Made by a program: the position numbers and the translations under genes. 64,000 bases of DNA from Ursus arctos (lineage: Eukaryota; Chordata; Mammalia; Carnivora; Ursidae), in NCBI RefSeq assembly GCF_023065955.2, contig NW_026623008.1, positions 23,742,001-23,806,000 of the forward strand, written 5' to 3'. Shown here one piece after another: positions 53,225 to 64,000 of this stretch (positions are counted from its first letter, which is position 1; each line of letters opens with the position of its first letter). The notes beneath the pieces are model-generated. The model had not been told where the DNA came from. It did no database searches and worked only from the letters and a program-made list of their open reading frames with translations.

Positions 53225-56200
53225 GTAAGATAAAGTAAGATTTTTTTAAATGACCGTTAACGAGTGAACTGGATTTCGTGTTATATCTTAGGTTAACTTT
53301 TACCTTCATAATATTTAGCAGGCCCTTGTCCTCCCCCAAGGTTTGGAAAATAGTGGAATTAGTAAAATGGGGAGCTGAGGCCAAATTGTTCACAACTTGC
53401 CCAAGCTCTGATTTGGTTTGTGAGGTGGAAGCTTAGAAATTCTGATCTCATACGCCCAGAACCATCACGAGGCTCTGGTCATTTTATTACATTTTTAAAG
53501 TAGCAAAATCATGGGAGGAAAATGGAACATGAAGCTTAATATTTAAATGATTCTTTTTTCCGTAACGTCTCAGACTGTTGCCTTCCTGGTTGGCTGTTTT
53601 GAATTTGGGTGTTAGTACTAACGGCATTGCTGAATTCTATCACTGTTAAAGGAAATAATCGCTTTGTTTGGACTCTCAGATCATAAACTGTCCTCTGTTT
53701 TAAATTTATGTTCACATTCGGTGGTCAGTATTTATAAGTGCACAGTGCCTGAGGTTTAATTAATGGAGCTGGTGATATTTTTAAAAGTAAATTCATCGTT
53801 GGGCCCAACACAGACCATTAAGGATTTATTTTATATCTAGCATCTTTCTGGCCCATTCAATCCAAGTTCACAAAGCGATTGTTTGTCTTACGTTACATAC
53901 ATTGCACGGACAGGAACAGAATTCTTACTTGCCCTGGACTTTAAAAATGGCATCCCTGGGAAGTCGTTTCTCTTGGGGGAAGGGGACAGGCTTTCATAGC
54001 AAGGGTCGGAAAGGCATGTAAATAAGGTCGGCGAAGAAATGACACAGAGCAACGTGACTTCTGGTCATTTGGCAGATAGATGCCATTTTGATGTAAATAT
54101 TCTGGTGGTTGCTACGATTCGAATATTCCTCGAGAAAGCTCCTGACCTGGTGGTCTGCAAAATGTGAAGCTGAGTATTCTGGGGGTTCAGAACGCATGAT
54201 GGGTTTTTACTGTCGTTCAGTGATGTGGTGAACAAAGGCACACGTGTGGCTGCATGCGCTGATGCTGAGGGCATTGACAGCTGAATTACCTCTGCGAAGT
54301 CTCGAAGTCTCGGGGTGGGGAGGGGCGGAGGGCAGGTGCAGTTCTACACTCTGTTTCGAGCTTTACCACAGTCCTTCCTGTCGCTGTCGGTTTCTTGGAG
54401 CTTGCCTTGTGCTTTCGCGTGGTGGTGCTGTCTTCCAGCTCCAAAGAGGGTCCTTTATTCCGTCGCTTACGAGGGGCAGTGTTTTCGCGGAGTTTTGCGC
54501 AGTATTTCTGCTAGATATTGCTATACTCCTCAAACCTTTCGTTATAGTGCGGACGTGGAATTCTTTTCTTCAGAGAATGCTTTTGTAGAGAGAAATGAAA
54601 AGTGTTTTTGTTTGGCAGAAGTCGTTTGGTTGTTTTCCCGCGTGCCCCTGGTGTGAAAAGGTGACACTAACTTACACCATTGCGATCAGACGATACGGAA
54701 CCTTCAAAACGGGAGGACTTCCAGCATCTGTTCTGAGCCCTGGCGAGATTATTTTGCTACCCCCTCCCCCCAACTCTTCACTGGCCACTGTGGTTTGGGG
54801 GAACGATTTTTATATCCGTCATTTGATTTTTGGACATTTGTCAGTAGCATATTAAAAGCAGGGGCATTAGGGTGGGATTATGTGTTTGGAGGGAGAAGGC
54901 TTAGTAGGAGCAAGCTTGGGGATTTTAAGGGAAGGCATCAGTTGGAGCCTGTATGTCTTGGTGACATGTAATGGAGATGGGTTGTCTGTCGTGCAGACAG
55001 TGATGGGTATGATGACGGTTTTTGGGGAAGCAGAGAACCATGCCAGACCGTTTCGCATCTCTCACCGTCCCTGTGGAGCATCTGAACAAAACAAAACACG
55101 AAGCAGGTAGTGCCACGGTGGTCTGCTTAGGCTCAACAGAGCATCTAGAAACACATCATAAACTGCCACTCTCGGCGACAGAGGCGCTTAGAAGGATACA
55201 GGATGGGAAGCGCAGCTCAGCAGGAGGGCAGAACCAGATGTCGCTCTTCTGTCGGAGTCCCTGTAACTGTCCGTGTGTCATAACTTAGGTGCAAGGAGAC
55301 AGACCCACATTAGACAAGAAGGGGAGCTATCGTGGCTTAAAAGCCTCTCGTCTCATGGGAGCAAGGGTCCATTATAACAACCCTGTAGACATCGTTTCCA
55401 GGGTCCCTGCAAGCGATGTGTCTGTTCCAAGGGTCCCTGTACTTAGGGAAGCCCAGAGCTGTGGCTTCCTATCAGGTACTTAGAGTTTCCCAGTCTGGAT
55501 GCAGTTTACCGATTAAGGGTCCTTTTTACCATGTGTAATGATGCCGGCAGCATAGCTGATATGGTGTTCTTTATTAGGTTGCTGGGGGAACAGAGCTAGA
55601 AAGTTAACAGAAGGTCAAATTCTCATATGGAAGGGGGTAAAATGTTCTCTTACTCCATTACCAAACAGTATGCCGAGCAATTGTGCAACAGACACCCCAC
55701 CTCGTTCCTCTAAAATGTAGCCAGAGGAATTTCCTCCTAAAGTAGAGCCAACACCAGCTCGTCTTCCTCTCTTGAAGAGTGTTCATTCTTTGTGTTGAGC
55801 TGCTTCTCATTAACAAATACACCGCGGGCAGATTCTGCTGAGCTGTGTGTAAGAGTTGGATAAATAGTCAAAACGGTCCCACCAAAATGTCATCCATCCT
55901 TTGGTGCGACGTCTAATAGGCAGGTTGGGTAGGACAGACTACAAGGACACTACTGCATGGGAATTTGTGGGGATCCCATCAGTCACACATTGATGGGGGC
56001 CTATGTCCTCCTGCCAGCCACCCAACACAGGCTGTCGGTAGTGATGCCTCTTATTGCTACCACGTGGTGCTACTCTTGCTTGTTTCTGTTGCTCTTGGAA
56101 GATCAGTAAGTGGAGACAGCTGGCTGTTTATCCAACAATTATTGATGGAGTCCTTACTATGTGTCAGGCACGAGGGGTGCGTCGGCGAACAAGCAAAATC

Positions 56201-56735
56201 CCTGCCCTCAGGGAATTTGCAGTGAGTGAGCAGAGGGACTCGCAAGTAGGCAGTTACTACGCAGGTCTGGGTGTGACAGTGGGGCGAGAATGGGAAGGGT
56301 GCTCCGGGAGGGCTTGGCTAGAGCACCTAGCCCAGCCTCAGAGTCTCCAAGAAGGCTCTCTTGTCTAAGCTACTATTGCTGTGGTCCTTCCCATCCAGGA
56401 AAGTTCTATCTTTGGGGTATCCTTTACAAGCAGTTTAAACAGTTTCTGACATTTCCTGCCTTTTCCAAACACGGTGGCTTTCGACATTAACAATGTTTAA
56501 CTTCCCTATTTTTTTTTTCAGGGATGTAAAAATATTATAAGCATTTCAGAATATCCTACTCTTTACAAAAAAGGCATCAGATGCTATGGTTTTCTTGTTA
56601 ACACACCACCACCACCACCAAATAACTTCCCGTGATCTTGATCTAATGTGATAAGACAGAACAAGGTATTTTGACTGTGACAGATGTGGAGGAGTCCCTG
56701 TACATCTGGACTGGGCCTTGGCTGGCTGTGTAAAC
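53225..56735. other. SINE-free stretch downstream of ZBTB8B, no gene recognised
   Basis: About 3.5 kb with no CAN-SINE, L1 or L2 that I recognise. Overlapping ORFs at 54244-54656 (about 113 codons, Cys/Leu/Ser-rich) show no domain. It could be a longer 3' UTR of ZBTB8B or regulatory sequence. A CACCAC run lies at 56603-56621. Confidence 0.45.
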
Positions 56736-56739
56736 TAGT

Positions 56740-56930
56740 TAATACCCCAGAAACCAGAGAGATATGGAACGGAACCATTCAATCAAAGAATTTGAGAAAT
56801 AGAAGGGACTTTAGAGATACTCTAATCCAACTCTATTTTACAGAGAGACGAAATGACCAGTTCCTAGTTCCCACACAGCTAGTTAGGGTCAGAAACCAGT
56901 TCCTGCCAGCCCAGTGCTGATCTTAAACAT
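56740..56930 (+). repeat. MIR-family element
   Basis: GGGACTTTAGAGATACTCTAATCC, TTTTACAGAGAGACG and CACACAGCTAGTTAGGG follow the MIR/MIR3 pattern. Confidence 0.65.
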
Positions 56931-57007
56931 GTCAGGGCAGGCAGCAAAGACCATCCCTAGACAGCATTAGTTTCCTTGGGTACCCATCAGACTAAAATCA
57001 CAAAAGA

Positions 57008-57208
57008 GGGGGGCGCCTGGGTGGTACAGCGGTTAAGCGTCTGCCTTCGGCTCAGGGCGTGATCCCGGCGTTGTGGGATCGAGCCCCACATCAGGCTCCT
57101 CCGCTGAGAGCCTGCTTCTTCCTCTCCCACTCCCCCTGCTTGTGTTCCCTCTCTCACTGGCTGTCTCTCTCTGTCGAATAAATAAATAAAATCTTTAAAA
57201 AAAAAATC
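57008..57208 (+). mobile_element. CAN-SINE, young ursid-like subfamily, plus strand
   Basis: GGGGGCGCCTGGGTGGTACAGCGG start, GTGTTCCCTCTCTCACTGG and AAATAAATAAAATC tail. AAAATCACAAAAGAGG flanks both sides. Confidence 0.97.
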
Positions 57209-57378
57209 ACAAAAGAGGAAAATGCTCTTTTAGCCTCATGTGGCTTTGTGTGATCGTGGCCTGCATTCTTGTAATGCTTAGACGGGGAGGGGGAAATCAC
57301 ATGTGGGGAATGGGGGAGTTAGTTTAATGTCTTTGCCTGTAATACCCACACATGTCTGAACAACATAATCCACCATCA

Positions 57379-57465
57379 ACACACGCACACACACATACGC
57401 GCACATGCGCACGCACACGCACATGCACACACACGCACACACACGCACACACACACATGCACACA
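57379..57465 (+). repeat. (CA)n-rich low-complexity tract
   Basis: Imperfect ACACACGCACAC repeats with CG and TG interruptions over about 85 bases. Confidence 0.95.
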
Positions 57466-57676
57466 GGGCAAATAAAAATCTTTATTGCCCACTTATTTAT
57501 ATGTATTCAATTTTAATGTATTCATTTTTGTTTGTAAAAAGTTTCAAAATTAAAAAATATACAACATTATCTTGAAATAGCTTTTTAAACCTAAGTGATT
57601 TTTGAAATATAAATTGGGCATGAGTCAGGGAATTTGACAAGGACAATCTTATTTGAAACAAAAACCATGTATTTTG

Positions 57677-57886
57677 GGGCACCTGGGTGGCTCAGTCAGT
57701 TAAGCGTCTGCCTTTGACTCAGGTCATGATCCCCAGGGTCCTGGGATCGAACCCCAAATTGGGCCCCCTGCTTAGCAATGAGTCTGTTTCTCCCTCTCCC
57801 TCTGCCATTCCCCCTGCTTGTACACACACACACTCTCTCTCTCTCTGTGTCAAATAAATAAATGAATAAAATCTTTAAAACAAAAA
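57677..57886 (+). mobile_element. CAN-SINE, plus strand
   Basis: GGGGCACCTGGGTGGCTCAGTCAG start and CAAATAAATAAATGAATAAAATC tail. Confidence 0.95.
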
Positions 57887-58206
57887 ACCCCCCAAAACCC
57901 CGAAAACCACATGTTTTAAACCAGCAGCACATATAATATTACGGTATCGAGTGAAAATGTATTTTGGGTATTTCTTGATTCAGTGGATTTTAATAAACTT
58001 ACTGCAAAAGCTAATTTTATTTAAAGATCTATGATAATATAGTTATTAGTAAAACAACCACTTTATGATCTAAAAATACTTAGAAGCAGCGATCCTAGTT
58101 GTTAATGAAGTATTTATCACGTTTGGGATTAAAATTAATGCAAATCATCTTTAATTTGGTTAAATAAACCTAAGGCTAAATAGGAAATATTCAAACTAAA
58201 AATTTT

Positions 58207-58406
58207 TTCCAAGATTTTATTTATTTAAGAGCGCGAGAGTGAGAGCGAGAGCAAGAGAGTGCACGAGCAGGGGTAGGGGTAGAGGGAGAGGGAGAAGCAG
58301 ACTCCCTGCTGAGCAGGGAGCCTGATGTGGGGCTCAATTCCAGGACCCTGGGATCATGACCCGAGCTGAAGGCAGACGCTAAATCACTGAGCCATCCAGG
58401 CGCCCT
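58207..58406 (-). mobile_element. CAN-SINE, minus strand
   Basis: AAGATTTTATTTATTTAAGAGCG head, GAGCCATCCAGGCGCCC end. Confidence 0.95.
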
Positions 58407-58423
58407 CAAACTAAATTTTCTAA

Positions 58424-58626
58424 AAGAGTTTATTCATTTATTTATCAGAGAGAGAGGGAGGGAGCACACACACATGTGAGCCGAGGGAGGAGCAGAGGGA
58501 GAGGGACAAGGAGACTCCCTGCCACCGAGTGCTGAGCCCTACTTGGGGCTTGATGCCGCCACCTTGAAATCATGAGCCAAAATCAAGAGTTGGTCGCTTA
58601 ACTGACTGAGCCACCCAGGTGTCCCT
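58424..58626 (-). mobile_element. CAN-SINE, minus strand
   Basis: GTTTATTCATTTATTTATCAG head and GACTGAGCCACCCAGGTGTCCC end. CTCAAAC(T/G)AAATTT flanks it. Confidence 0.9.
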
Positions 58627-58726
58627 CAAACGAAATTTTTGCTTTGATTGATATAAAGTTAGATTGAAACACCCTAGTGACAAGTTTATAATAGAAACAG
58701 CCTTGTCCAAGTCCAAGAAAATGTCT

Positions 58727-58922
58727 TTTTTTAAAAAAATATTTATTTATTTTAGAGAGAGGGAGAGAATATAGCAGGGGGAGGAAGGGAGGGGGAGGGA
58801 GCAGAAGGGGGAAAGAATCTCAAGCAGACTCCTTGCCGAGTGTGGAGCCTGATGTGGGGGCTTGATCTCGGGACCCCCAGATCATGACATGAGCTTAACC
58901 AACTGAGTCACCCAGGTGCCCC
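58727..58922 (-). mobile_element. CAN-SINE, minus strand
   Basis: AAAATATTTATTTATTTTAGAG head and GAGTCACCCAGGTGCCCC end; CCAAGAAAA flanks it. Confidence 0.9.
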
Positions 58923-59592
58923 AAGAAAAAGGCTTTTTTCTTCTTTATTGCTCATTTTGTCTTCAGAAACCAATGCGATTTAACTAGTTTCTGTACCTTG
59001 AGAACCTAAAATTGACCTAAGTTAGATAACTGGGAGTTTTGGAGTGCCTAAGGTTAAAATGATTAAGGCACTTGTAGAATGAATACAGTGAATTGAGGAT
59101 TGATCCCCTCACGTGAATGAGTTAATAACCTATCATAATTTAAAGTTAGTTAACTGGTTTTCTCAGTGCCATTATTTTATGTGAAATTCTAATGAGGAAT
59201 TCTATGAATAAGATATTAGATAGAAATAGAAAGCTATTAAATGGAGCTCTAAACAGAAGCAGCTTTCGTCAAACATCTTTTCACACCTTTCTGTCCCATG
59301 GTGTTAGGACCAATTACTTCCTTAAATGAGAACAGTTTCTGGGCAGAGAATCCCAAGCCAGGACATTCAGATTCTGTGTAGGAAGACTACCTGCTCCTTG
59401 ATAGGGGGTAACACAGAATGCAATATAAGCCAGAACTAATGGCAGACAACAGAAAAATCAGAAACCGTTCTAAGCCCCGAGCTCTACGGCCACACACTTT
59501 GCAAGAACTTAGAAGGAAAATAGAAAACTTGGAAACTGCCAAGTTTCCAAGTGGATTAATTCCTCTTACAAAGGCACCTGTCAAAATTGCTA

Positions 59593-59595
<3 letters not shown>

Positions 59596-59628
<33 letters not shown>
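59596..59628 (+). repeat. (CA)n microsatellite
   Basis: About 16 uninterrupted CA units. Confidence 0.97.
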
Positions 59629-59629
<1 letters not shown>

Positions 59630-59690
59630 GGACGGAGAGAGAGATGATAAAGTTGGAAATGGTTCTAACCATTAAAACAATAGCAACTTG

Positions 59691-59887
59691 GGGCGCCTGG
59701 GTGGCACAGCGGTTAAGCATCTGCCTTCGGCTCAGGGCGTGATCCCGGCGTTATGGGATCGAGCCCCGCATCAGGCTCCTCTGCTGGGAGCCTGCTTCTT
59801 CCTCTCCCACTCCCCCTGCTGTGTTCCCTCTCTCGCTGGCTGTCTCTCTGTCAAATAAATGAATAAAATCTTAAAAAAAAAAAAACA
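59691..59887 (+). mobile_element. CAN-SINE, young ursid-like subfamily, plus strand
   Basis: GGGGCGCCTGGGTGGCACAGCGG start and AAATAAATGAATAAAATC tail; ACAATAGCAACTT is repeated exactly on both sides. Confidence 0.97.
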
Positions 59888-59904
59888 CAACAATAGCAAC
59901 TTAT

Positions 59905-60475
59905 ACATTTTTTTAAGGCGTGGGAAACTTTCTGCTTTTTGGAGCTGAGTTGGTCGTTGTGTTAAAGTGGCTACGTACCCAGTCTGTTTATATGATTCAT
60001 TGCTGTCCAGGTTGTGTGTTATTTTGCTATTTTTACTTTTTATATATAAAGAACTAAAAATAAGAGAGAATAAAGTAATAAATTGGTGGATATAATCTAT
60101 ATCACATAGATCTAAGTTCTCATTTCTGTTGTCTCAACATTGCACTTTTAATATAAACCTTTAAGATGTGCATATTTTTGTTTCAAAAATTATTTCTGCT
60201 TACACAACAGTGTCAAATATTTATCTTTTAAAGACAGGAAGCTGGTTCAGTTTTAGCTATATATTGATATAATTCTACATTTTTTGAAAATGTTGAGGCT
60301 GGGTTTATTTAAGATTGGCTGGGCTTACTGCCAGCTCTTGAGAAAACCTATAGATTTTTTTTAGCGTCCCCATAACAATATAGAACTGCTAACACTAAAT
60401 ACACTTTCCATCTGTTTGAAGACTCATTAACTTTATTTAATAATAGAAAAAAAAAAAAGACTATCCAAAACAGAG
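59905..60475. other. AT-rich intergenic stretch, nothing recognised
   Basis: No gene, SINE or clear LINE. Low GC with TATATATAAAG-type runs. Confidence 0.5.
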
Positions 60476-60477
60476 GT

Positions 60478-60690
60478 TGGACCAAATCCCGCTTGCTGCC
60501 TATTTTTTGCAAATACAGTTTTATTGGAACACAGACACACCCATCCCATTCCTTTCCACATTGTATATGCCAGCTTTTGAGCTACAATGGCGAGTTGCGT
60601 GGTTGTGACAGACATCTTTCATCTGCAAAGCCCCAAATAGTTCCTGTCTGGCACTTTACAGAGAGTCTGCCTACCCGTGATCTAGGATGT
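60478..60690 (+). mobile_element. hAT-like nonautonomous DNA transposon remnant
   Basis: ACAGTTTTATTGGAACACAG, TTGAGCTACAATGGCGAGTTG and CTGGCACTTTACAGAGAGTCTGC are a widespread mammalian DNA-transposon sequence; family name not assigned. Confidence 0.65.
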
Positions 60691-61287
60691 TGGTTGGGAC
60701 AAGAGATCTGTTTTCCTCATGTAGGGCAGGTGGGTAGGTGCCACCAGTCAGGTGAATGTCACTAGGATTAAACCAGTCTGGTATGTATGGACCAATCTAT
60801 GAGCATCGAGAAGATTTAAACATGTCTAGTATGTCTGCGGATCAGAACAGCAGCTGTTCTGTATGAAGTTTTTTGGGGGAAGTCTGTGGAAATATCTGAC
60901 CAGGAGAAAAGACGGTCACTTGGCTTAGCTCCACGGGAGTATGTCTGAGCCTTCAGCGTGAGAGCTATAGGCAGAAACGAAAGGAGCACGATCTTAAATC
61001 TTGGTGAGATGCTGGGAGCTCAGACTGCACTGCTTTGAACACCTGCCAAAAGCATGAGGCAGAGCTGGAGGGTAGGAGCACTGACTGCCCTGCGTTTCGC
61101 AGCTCTGCACATCCTCCATCGTCCACGTCTCCTTAGCACAGCTAAGGCAAGAGAAGTTCAATCCAGGTGGATGCACCCAGGTGAGCACGGCAGGCAGCTA
61201 GGGTTTCAGCTTTTCCAAGCACCTACAGCTTCAGCAGCAGACGGGCACTCTTGGCTTCAAGGAACAGACCCTCAAGCAAGCTGAAGG

Positions 61288-61375
61288 CAGTGGTTCTCAA
61301 CGTGTGGTCCCGAACCAGCAGCGTCAGCAGCATCCCAGGGGGATTCTGATGCAAACTAAAGTTTCAGAGCAGTTT
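61288..61375 (+). mobile_element. MER5-like DNA transposon remnant
   Basis: GCAGTGGTTCTCAACGTGTGG, ACCAGCAGCGTCAGCAGCATC and GATTCTGATGCAAACTAAAG match the ends of MER5A/B, with the middle deleted. Confidence 0.75.
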
Positions 61376-61578
61376 GAAAAGGATTTGTTTCAAGATTAAA
61401 ATAAAGGATTTTTCTGAGCATCGTAGGTGAGAAAATCAGCCGATCACCTGGAATTAACAAGTAAGGACTGAGACTGCTCCTGATTCTCACAGTCCTTGTC
61501 CATGCTCCTTGGCTGCTTCTCTCTGCTAGTGAGAAGTTCCCCAGCCACTCTTGGAAGATTAGCTTTCTTTTTCCCTTT

Positions 61579-61760
61579 TTAAAGATTTTATTTATTTATT
61601 TGACAGAGAGAGAGCACAAACAGGGAGAGCTGCAGAGAGAGAGGGAGAAGCAAGCTCCCCACCGAGCAGGGAGCCCGATGCGGGACTCAATCCCAGGACC
61701 CTGGGATCATGACCTGAGCCGAAGGTAGACACTTAACCGACTGAGCCACCCAGGCGCACC
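61579..61760 (-). mobile_element. CAN-SINE, minus strand
   Basis: AAAGATTTTATTTATTTATTTGACAG head and GACTGAGCCACCCAGGCGCACC end; AGAAGATTAGCTTTCTT-like flanks. Confidence 0.95.
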
Positions 61761-61764
61761 CAGA

Positions 61765-62200
61765 AGATTAGCTTTCTTCTGCCCACTCATCAAGCCCTAA
61801 ATGGCTGCCCCACCCCTGACCTGACCACAGCTTAGTCCTTCAGGTAAAATCCTCCAAAGGAAAACACCTCCCTTTCTGCCCAGCAAAAGCTGGGTTCTCC
61901 GGAGTCACATTGCATCTTGGATCAGGCAGCAGAGGGCTCTGACCAAGAGGTTAGGGTGGGATAAGGGTGTGTTATTTGGAAGCTGGGGCTGGGTGATGGT
62001 ATGGGGGACAGATCCCCTGAGAAGGGGCCCTGGAGAGGGCAGGAATATTAAGCTACAGGTCTCTGATATCAAGAAAATTAAGATAGACAGGAAATGTTAC
62101 TGGAGCGTGCATTGTATATCTTCAGGAGTTCCCAGAATCAGCGTGGAGAAAATCGCCGGTGGCTATAGAGTTTTCCGTTAGCAGGGGAGCGAAAGTCTAT
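61765..62200. other. Intergenic, nothing recognised
   Basis: No gene or named repeat recognised; a 70-codon ORF (61969-62181) has no visible domain. Confidence 0.5.
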
Positions 62201-62204
62201 TCAG

Positions 62205-62725
62205 TTATACATACCCAAAAGAGCTGAATTTGAAACAGGCGTTCAAACAAAAACTTGTACCCAAATGGAAACGAACATAGGGGCTCTAGTCACAATAGCC
62301 AAAAGGTGGAAACACCCAAATGTCCATCAGCTGATGAATGGATAACAAAATGTGGGGTAGCCTTCACCCATCAAAAGGAATGAGGTTCTCATACATTCTA
62401 CAGCATGGATGAATCTTGACAACATTATGCCAGGTGACAGAAGCCAGTCACAAAGGACATCATATTGTATAATTTCCACTTTTATGAAAGGTCCAGAAGG
62501 GACAAATCCATAGAGACAAAAAGCAGACTGGTGGTTGCCAGGGGCTGGGCAGGGAGGAGGGAATGACTGCTAAGGGGCGCAGGTTTCCCTTCCAGGCAAG
62601 GAAAAAGTTCTGGAACTAGATAGCGGTGACGGTTGCACAACCCCGTGAATGTATTTCATACGACTGAGTTGTCCTTAAAATGATAGGTTTTATGTTACGT
62701 GTATTTCACCACAATCTTTTTTAAA
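62205..62725 (+). mobile_element. Old L1 3' end, plus strand
   Basis: CAATAGCCAAAAGGTGGAAAC, GATGAATCTTGACAACATTATG and CAGACTGGTGGTTGCCAGG are the L1M-type tail. It stops about 30 bases before the CpG island. Confidence 0.85.
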
Positions 62726-62754
62726 AAGTCTGTTTACCCAGTGTTTCTGGGGTT

Positions 62755-63460
62755 TCCGGAGGTGTTCAGGGCACAGGGCCCGCGGGGCGTCGGGGCTGCC
62801 GGGACGGGCCGCGAGCCTCGCTGCGGGCGGAGGGCGGGCGGCGGCGGGATGCGGCCCGGGCGCGGCGCCCCCAGACGTCCCCAGGCCGGGAAAGCGGCGG
62901 GGGCGCAGAGGCGGCCGGGCGCCATTTGCAGCCCCGGGCGCAGAGGCGGCGGCGGCGCCGCGCCGGCTCCGAGGGGCTGGGGACGGTCACAAAGGCGGCG
63001 CGGGCGGCGGGCGGCTGGCGGCGGGGGCTCCGGCCTCGGGGCGGCGGCCCGCGGGGAGAGGCGGGCGGCGCCGGGGCGCACCGGCTCGGGACCCCGCGGC
63101 CCGCCCTCCCCGCGGCCGCCCGGCCGCCCCGCCCGGCTAGCCCCTCCTGCGCGCCCGGGAGGGGCTGCGGGACAATGGCCGCGCCGTCGCCGCCCGCGCC
63201 CGCCTCGCCGCCCGCCCGGCCCGGCCCGGCCTGACCGCGGCGCGGGGAAAGGCGGGAAGGCGCGCGGAGCCTCCTGGCGGCGGCGGCGGCGGCGGGCAGG
63301 CGGCGCGGGGACGGTGCGCGGCGTGTGTGGAGCCGTCGGGCGCCGCGGACTCCCGGAGGGTCGGCGGCCGGCCGGGCTCGGGCTGCGCGGCGAGTGCCGG
63401 GGGCCTAGCTACGGTGGAGACCGTCCCTCCGTTAGGGTTCGTGTGTCCAACCTTGGCTGG
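62755..63460. promoter_or_regulatory. ZBTB8A: CpG island, probable ZBTB8A promoter/first exon
   Basis: Extremely GC- and CpG-rich sequence with GGCGGC runs and many GC boxes, starting abruptly after an L1 3' end. In mammals ZBTB8A lies downstream of ZBTB8B on the same strand, so this island is most simply its promoter. No ZBTB8A coding exon is in the window. The long ORFs through the island on both strands are Gly/Arg/Pro/Ala-rich composition artefacts. Confidence 0.45.
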
Positions 63461-63464
63461 ATCC

Positions 63465-64000
63465 GGGCTCTGCATTTCTGGCAGGACTAGCACGACCGAT
63501 GCTGCGTCCTTCTCGGCGCGGCGTAGCAGATGGCACTCAATTTCAGCTTGGTCAATATCTGTCTCATGACGGATGCTGTTCTCTTTGATCCTTGATGACA
63601 ATGATGTTCCACATGCTGAACCCACTGTAAAGTGACATGTTTTCCTTTTGTAATTATAAAGTGTTATATAGGGGAGGTCCTTTGAAACGACAGAAATCAC
63701 CCATTTCTCATCAAACCTTTTAATATTTTATTCATTCAAAAAAATATCATAGGGAGTCATGGTTTCCTGTTTTATCCATTGGGCTGGAACCCGTTGCTGT
63801 CATTTGTTTCAACGCTCCCGTCATCCCAGATTTGGCCTGTGGAAGCCCATTCAGGCCAGCTTTTGTGCCCGTTGGACACGTCTGGATGGTTACTTGAACA
63901 CTCACTTTCTCCCACAAGATGTTCCAGTCTCATCTTGTATTTTCTCCTTGACCCAGTCCTGGAATCAGCTACTTCTCCGAGGAGGCTTGGTTCTTCCAGG
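63465..64000. other. Downstream flank of the CpG island, no gene recognised
   Basis: CpG content falls quickly. The segment from about 63715 to the end (GACCCAGTCCTGGAATCAGC) resembles an old interspersed repeat I cannot name. If the island is the ZBTB8A promoter, this is probably its first intron. Confidence 0.35.

Noticed and set aside
54244..54656. Two overlapping plus-strand ORFs of about 113 codons
   Set aside because: No domain, repeat or splice context recognised; overlapping frames in unique sequence are expected by chance.
57379..57465. CA-rich tract that at first resembled an array of spaced repeats
   Set aside because: It is imperfect dinucleotide sequence without unique spacers; a CRISPR array is not expected in this genome.
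13559..61760. tRNA-like sequences in many places
   Set aside because: They are the tRNA-derived 5' parts of CAN-SINEs, not tRNA genes; none has an intact cloverleaf with an independent context.
62699..63490. 263-codon plus-strand ORF through the GC-rich island, and matching minus-strand ORFs
   Set aside because: Almost only Gly, Arg, Pro and Ala, open on both strands because stop codons are rare in such composition; it also starts inside an L1 tail.

Overview
This is a stretch of carnivoran nuclear genome, most likely from a caniform such as a bear, giant panda or pinniped. The evidence is about 37 tRNA-Lys-derived CAN-SINEs. Many carry the arm ending in the CACAGCGGTTAA-type box and the GTGTTCCCTCTCTCGCTGG-type pyrimidine tail that I associate with ursid-like SINEC subfamilies; the exact species is inference. 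There are no bacterial genes, CRISPR arrays or operons. Less than 4% of the window codes for protein.

Two protein-coding genes are supported exon by exon. (1) BSDC1, a BSD-domain protein, lies on the minus strand from its start codon at 12614 leftwards. Eight coding exons with GT-AG boundaries encode residues 1-225, and the C-terminal part lies beyond the left edge. Its CpG-rich promoter is at about 12.6-12.86 kb. (2) ZBTB8B, a BTB/zinc-finger protein, lies on the plus strand. Three coding exons (35629-36589, 47435-47613, 50783-51100) join in frame to exactly 485 codons plus a stop. A CpG island at about 29.3-30.2 kb probably holds its non-coding first exon. A third CpG island at about 62.75-63.45 kb is, by known mammalian gene order (BSDC1, ZBTB8B, ZBTB8A), most likely the ZBTB8A promoter.

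Layout: 1-12.6 kb, BSDC1 exons and introns with L2, MIR and SINE copies; 12.6-13.5 kb, BSDC1 promoter; 13.5-17.6 kb, a long L2 repeatedly hit by younger insertions; 19.1-27 kb, LTR sequence and a decayed minus-strand endogenous retrovirus with recognisable pol pieces; 27.2-29.1 kb, L2, L1 and a MaLR LTR; 29.3-30.2 kb, CpG island; 30-52.4 kb, ZBTB8B with large repeat-rich introns; 52.9-57 kb, a SINE-free stretch; 57-62.7 kb, a SINE cluster, DNA-transposon relics and an L1 3' end; 62.75-63.45 kb, CpG island.

The two genes are divergently transcribed and separated by about 17 kb between CpG islands; they are not a pathway. I found no convincing new gene or new biological system. The most useful second-look items are a triplicated CCAAT-containing motif at the BSDC1 promoter, an (AAAC)n array next to the splice acceptor of the ZBTB8B start-codon exon, the alanine/valine tract in ZBTB8B, an internal duplication within the retroviral relic, and a tandem 31-bp duplication inside one SINE.
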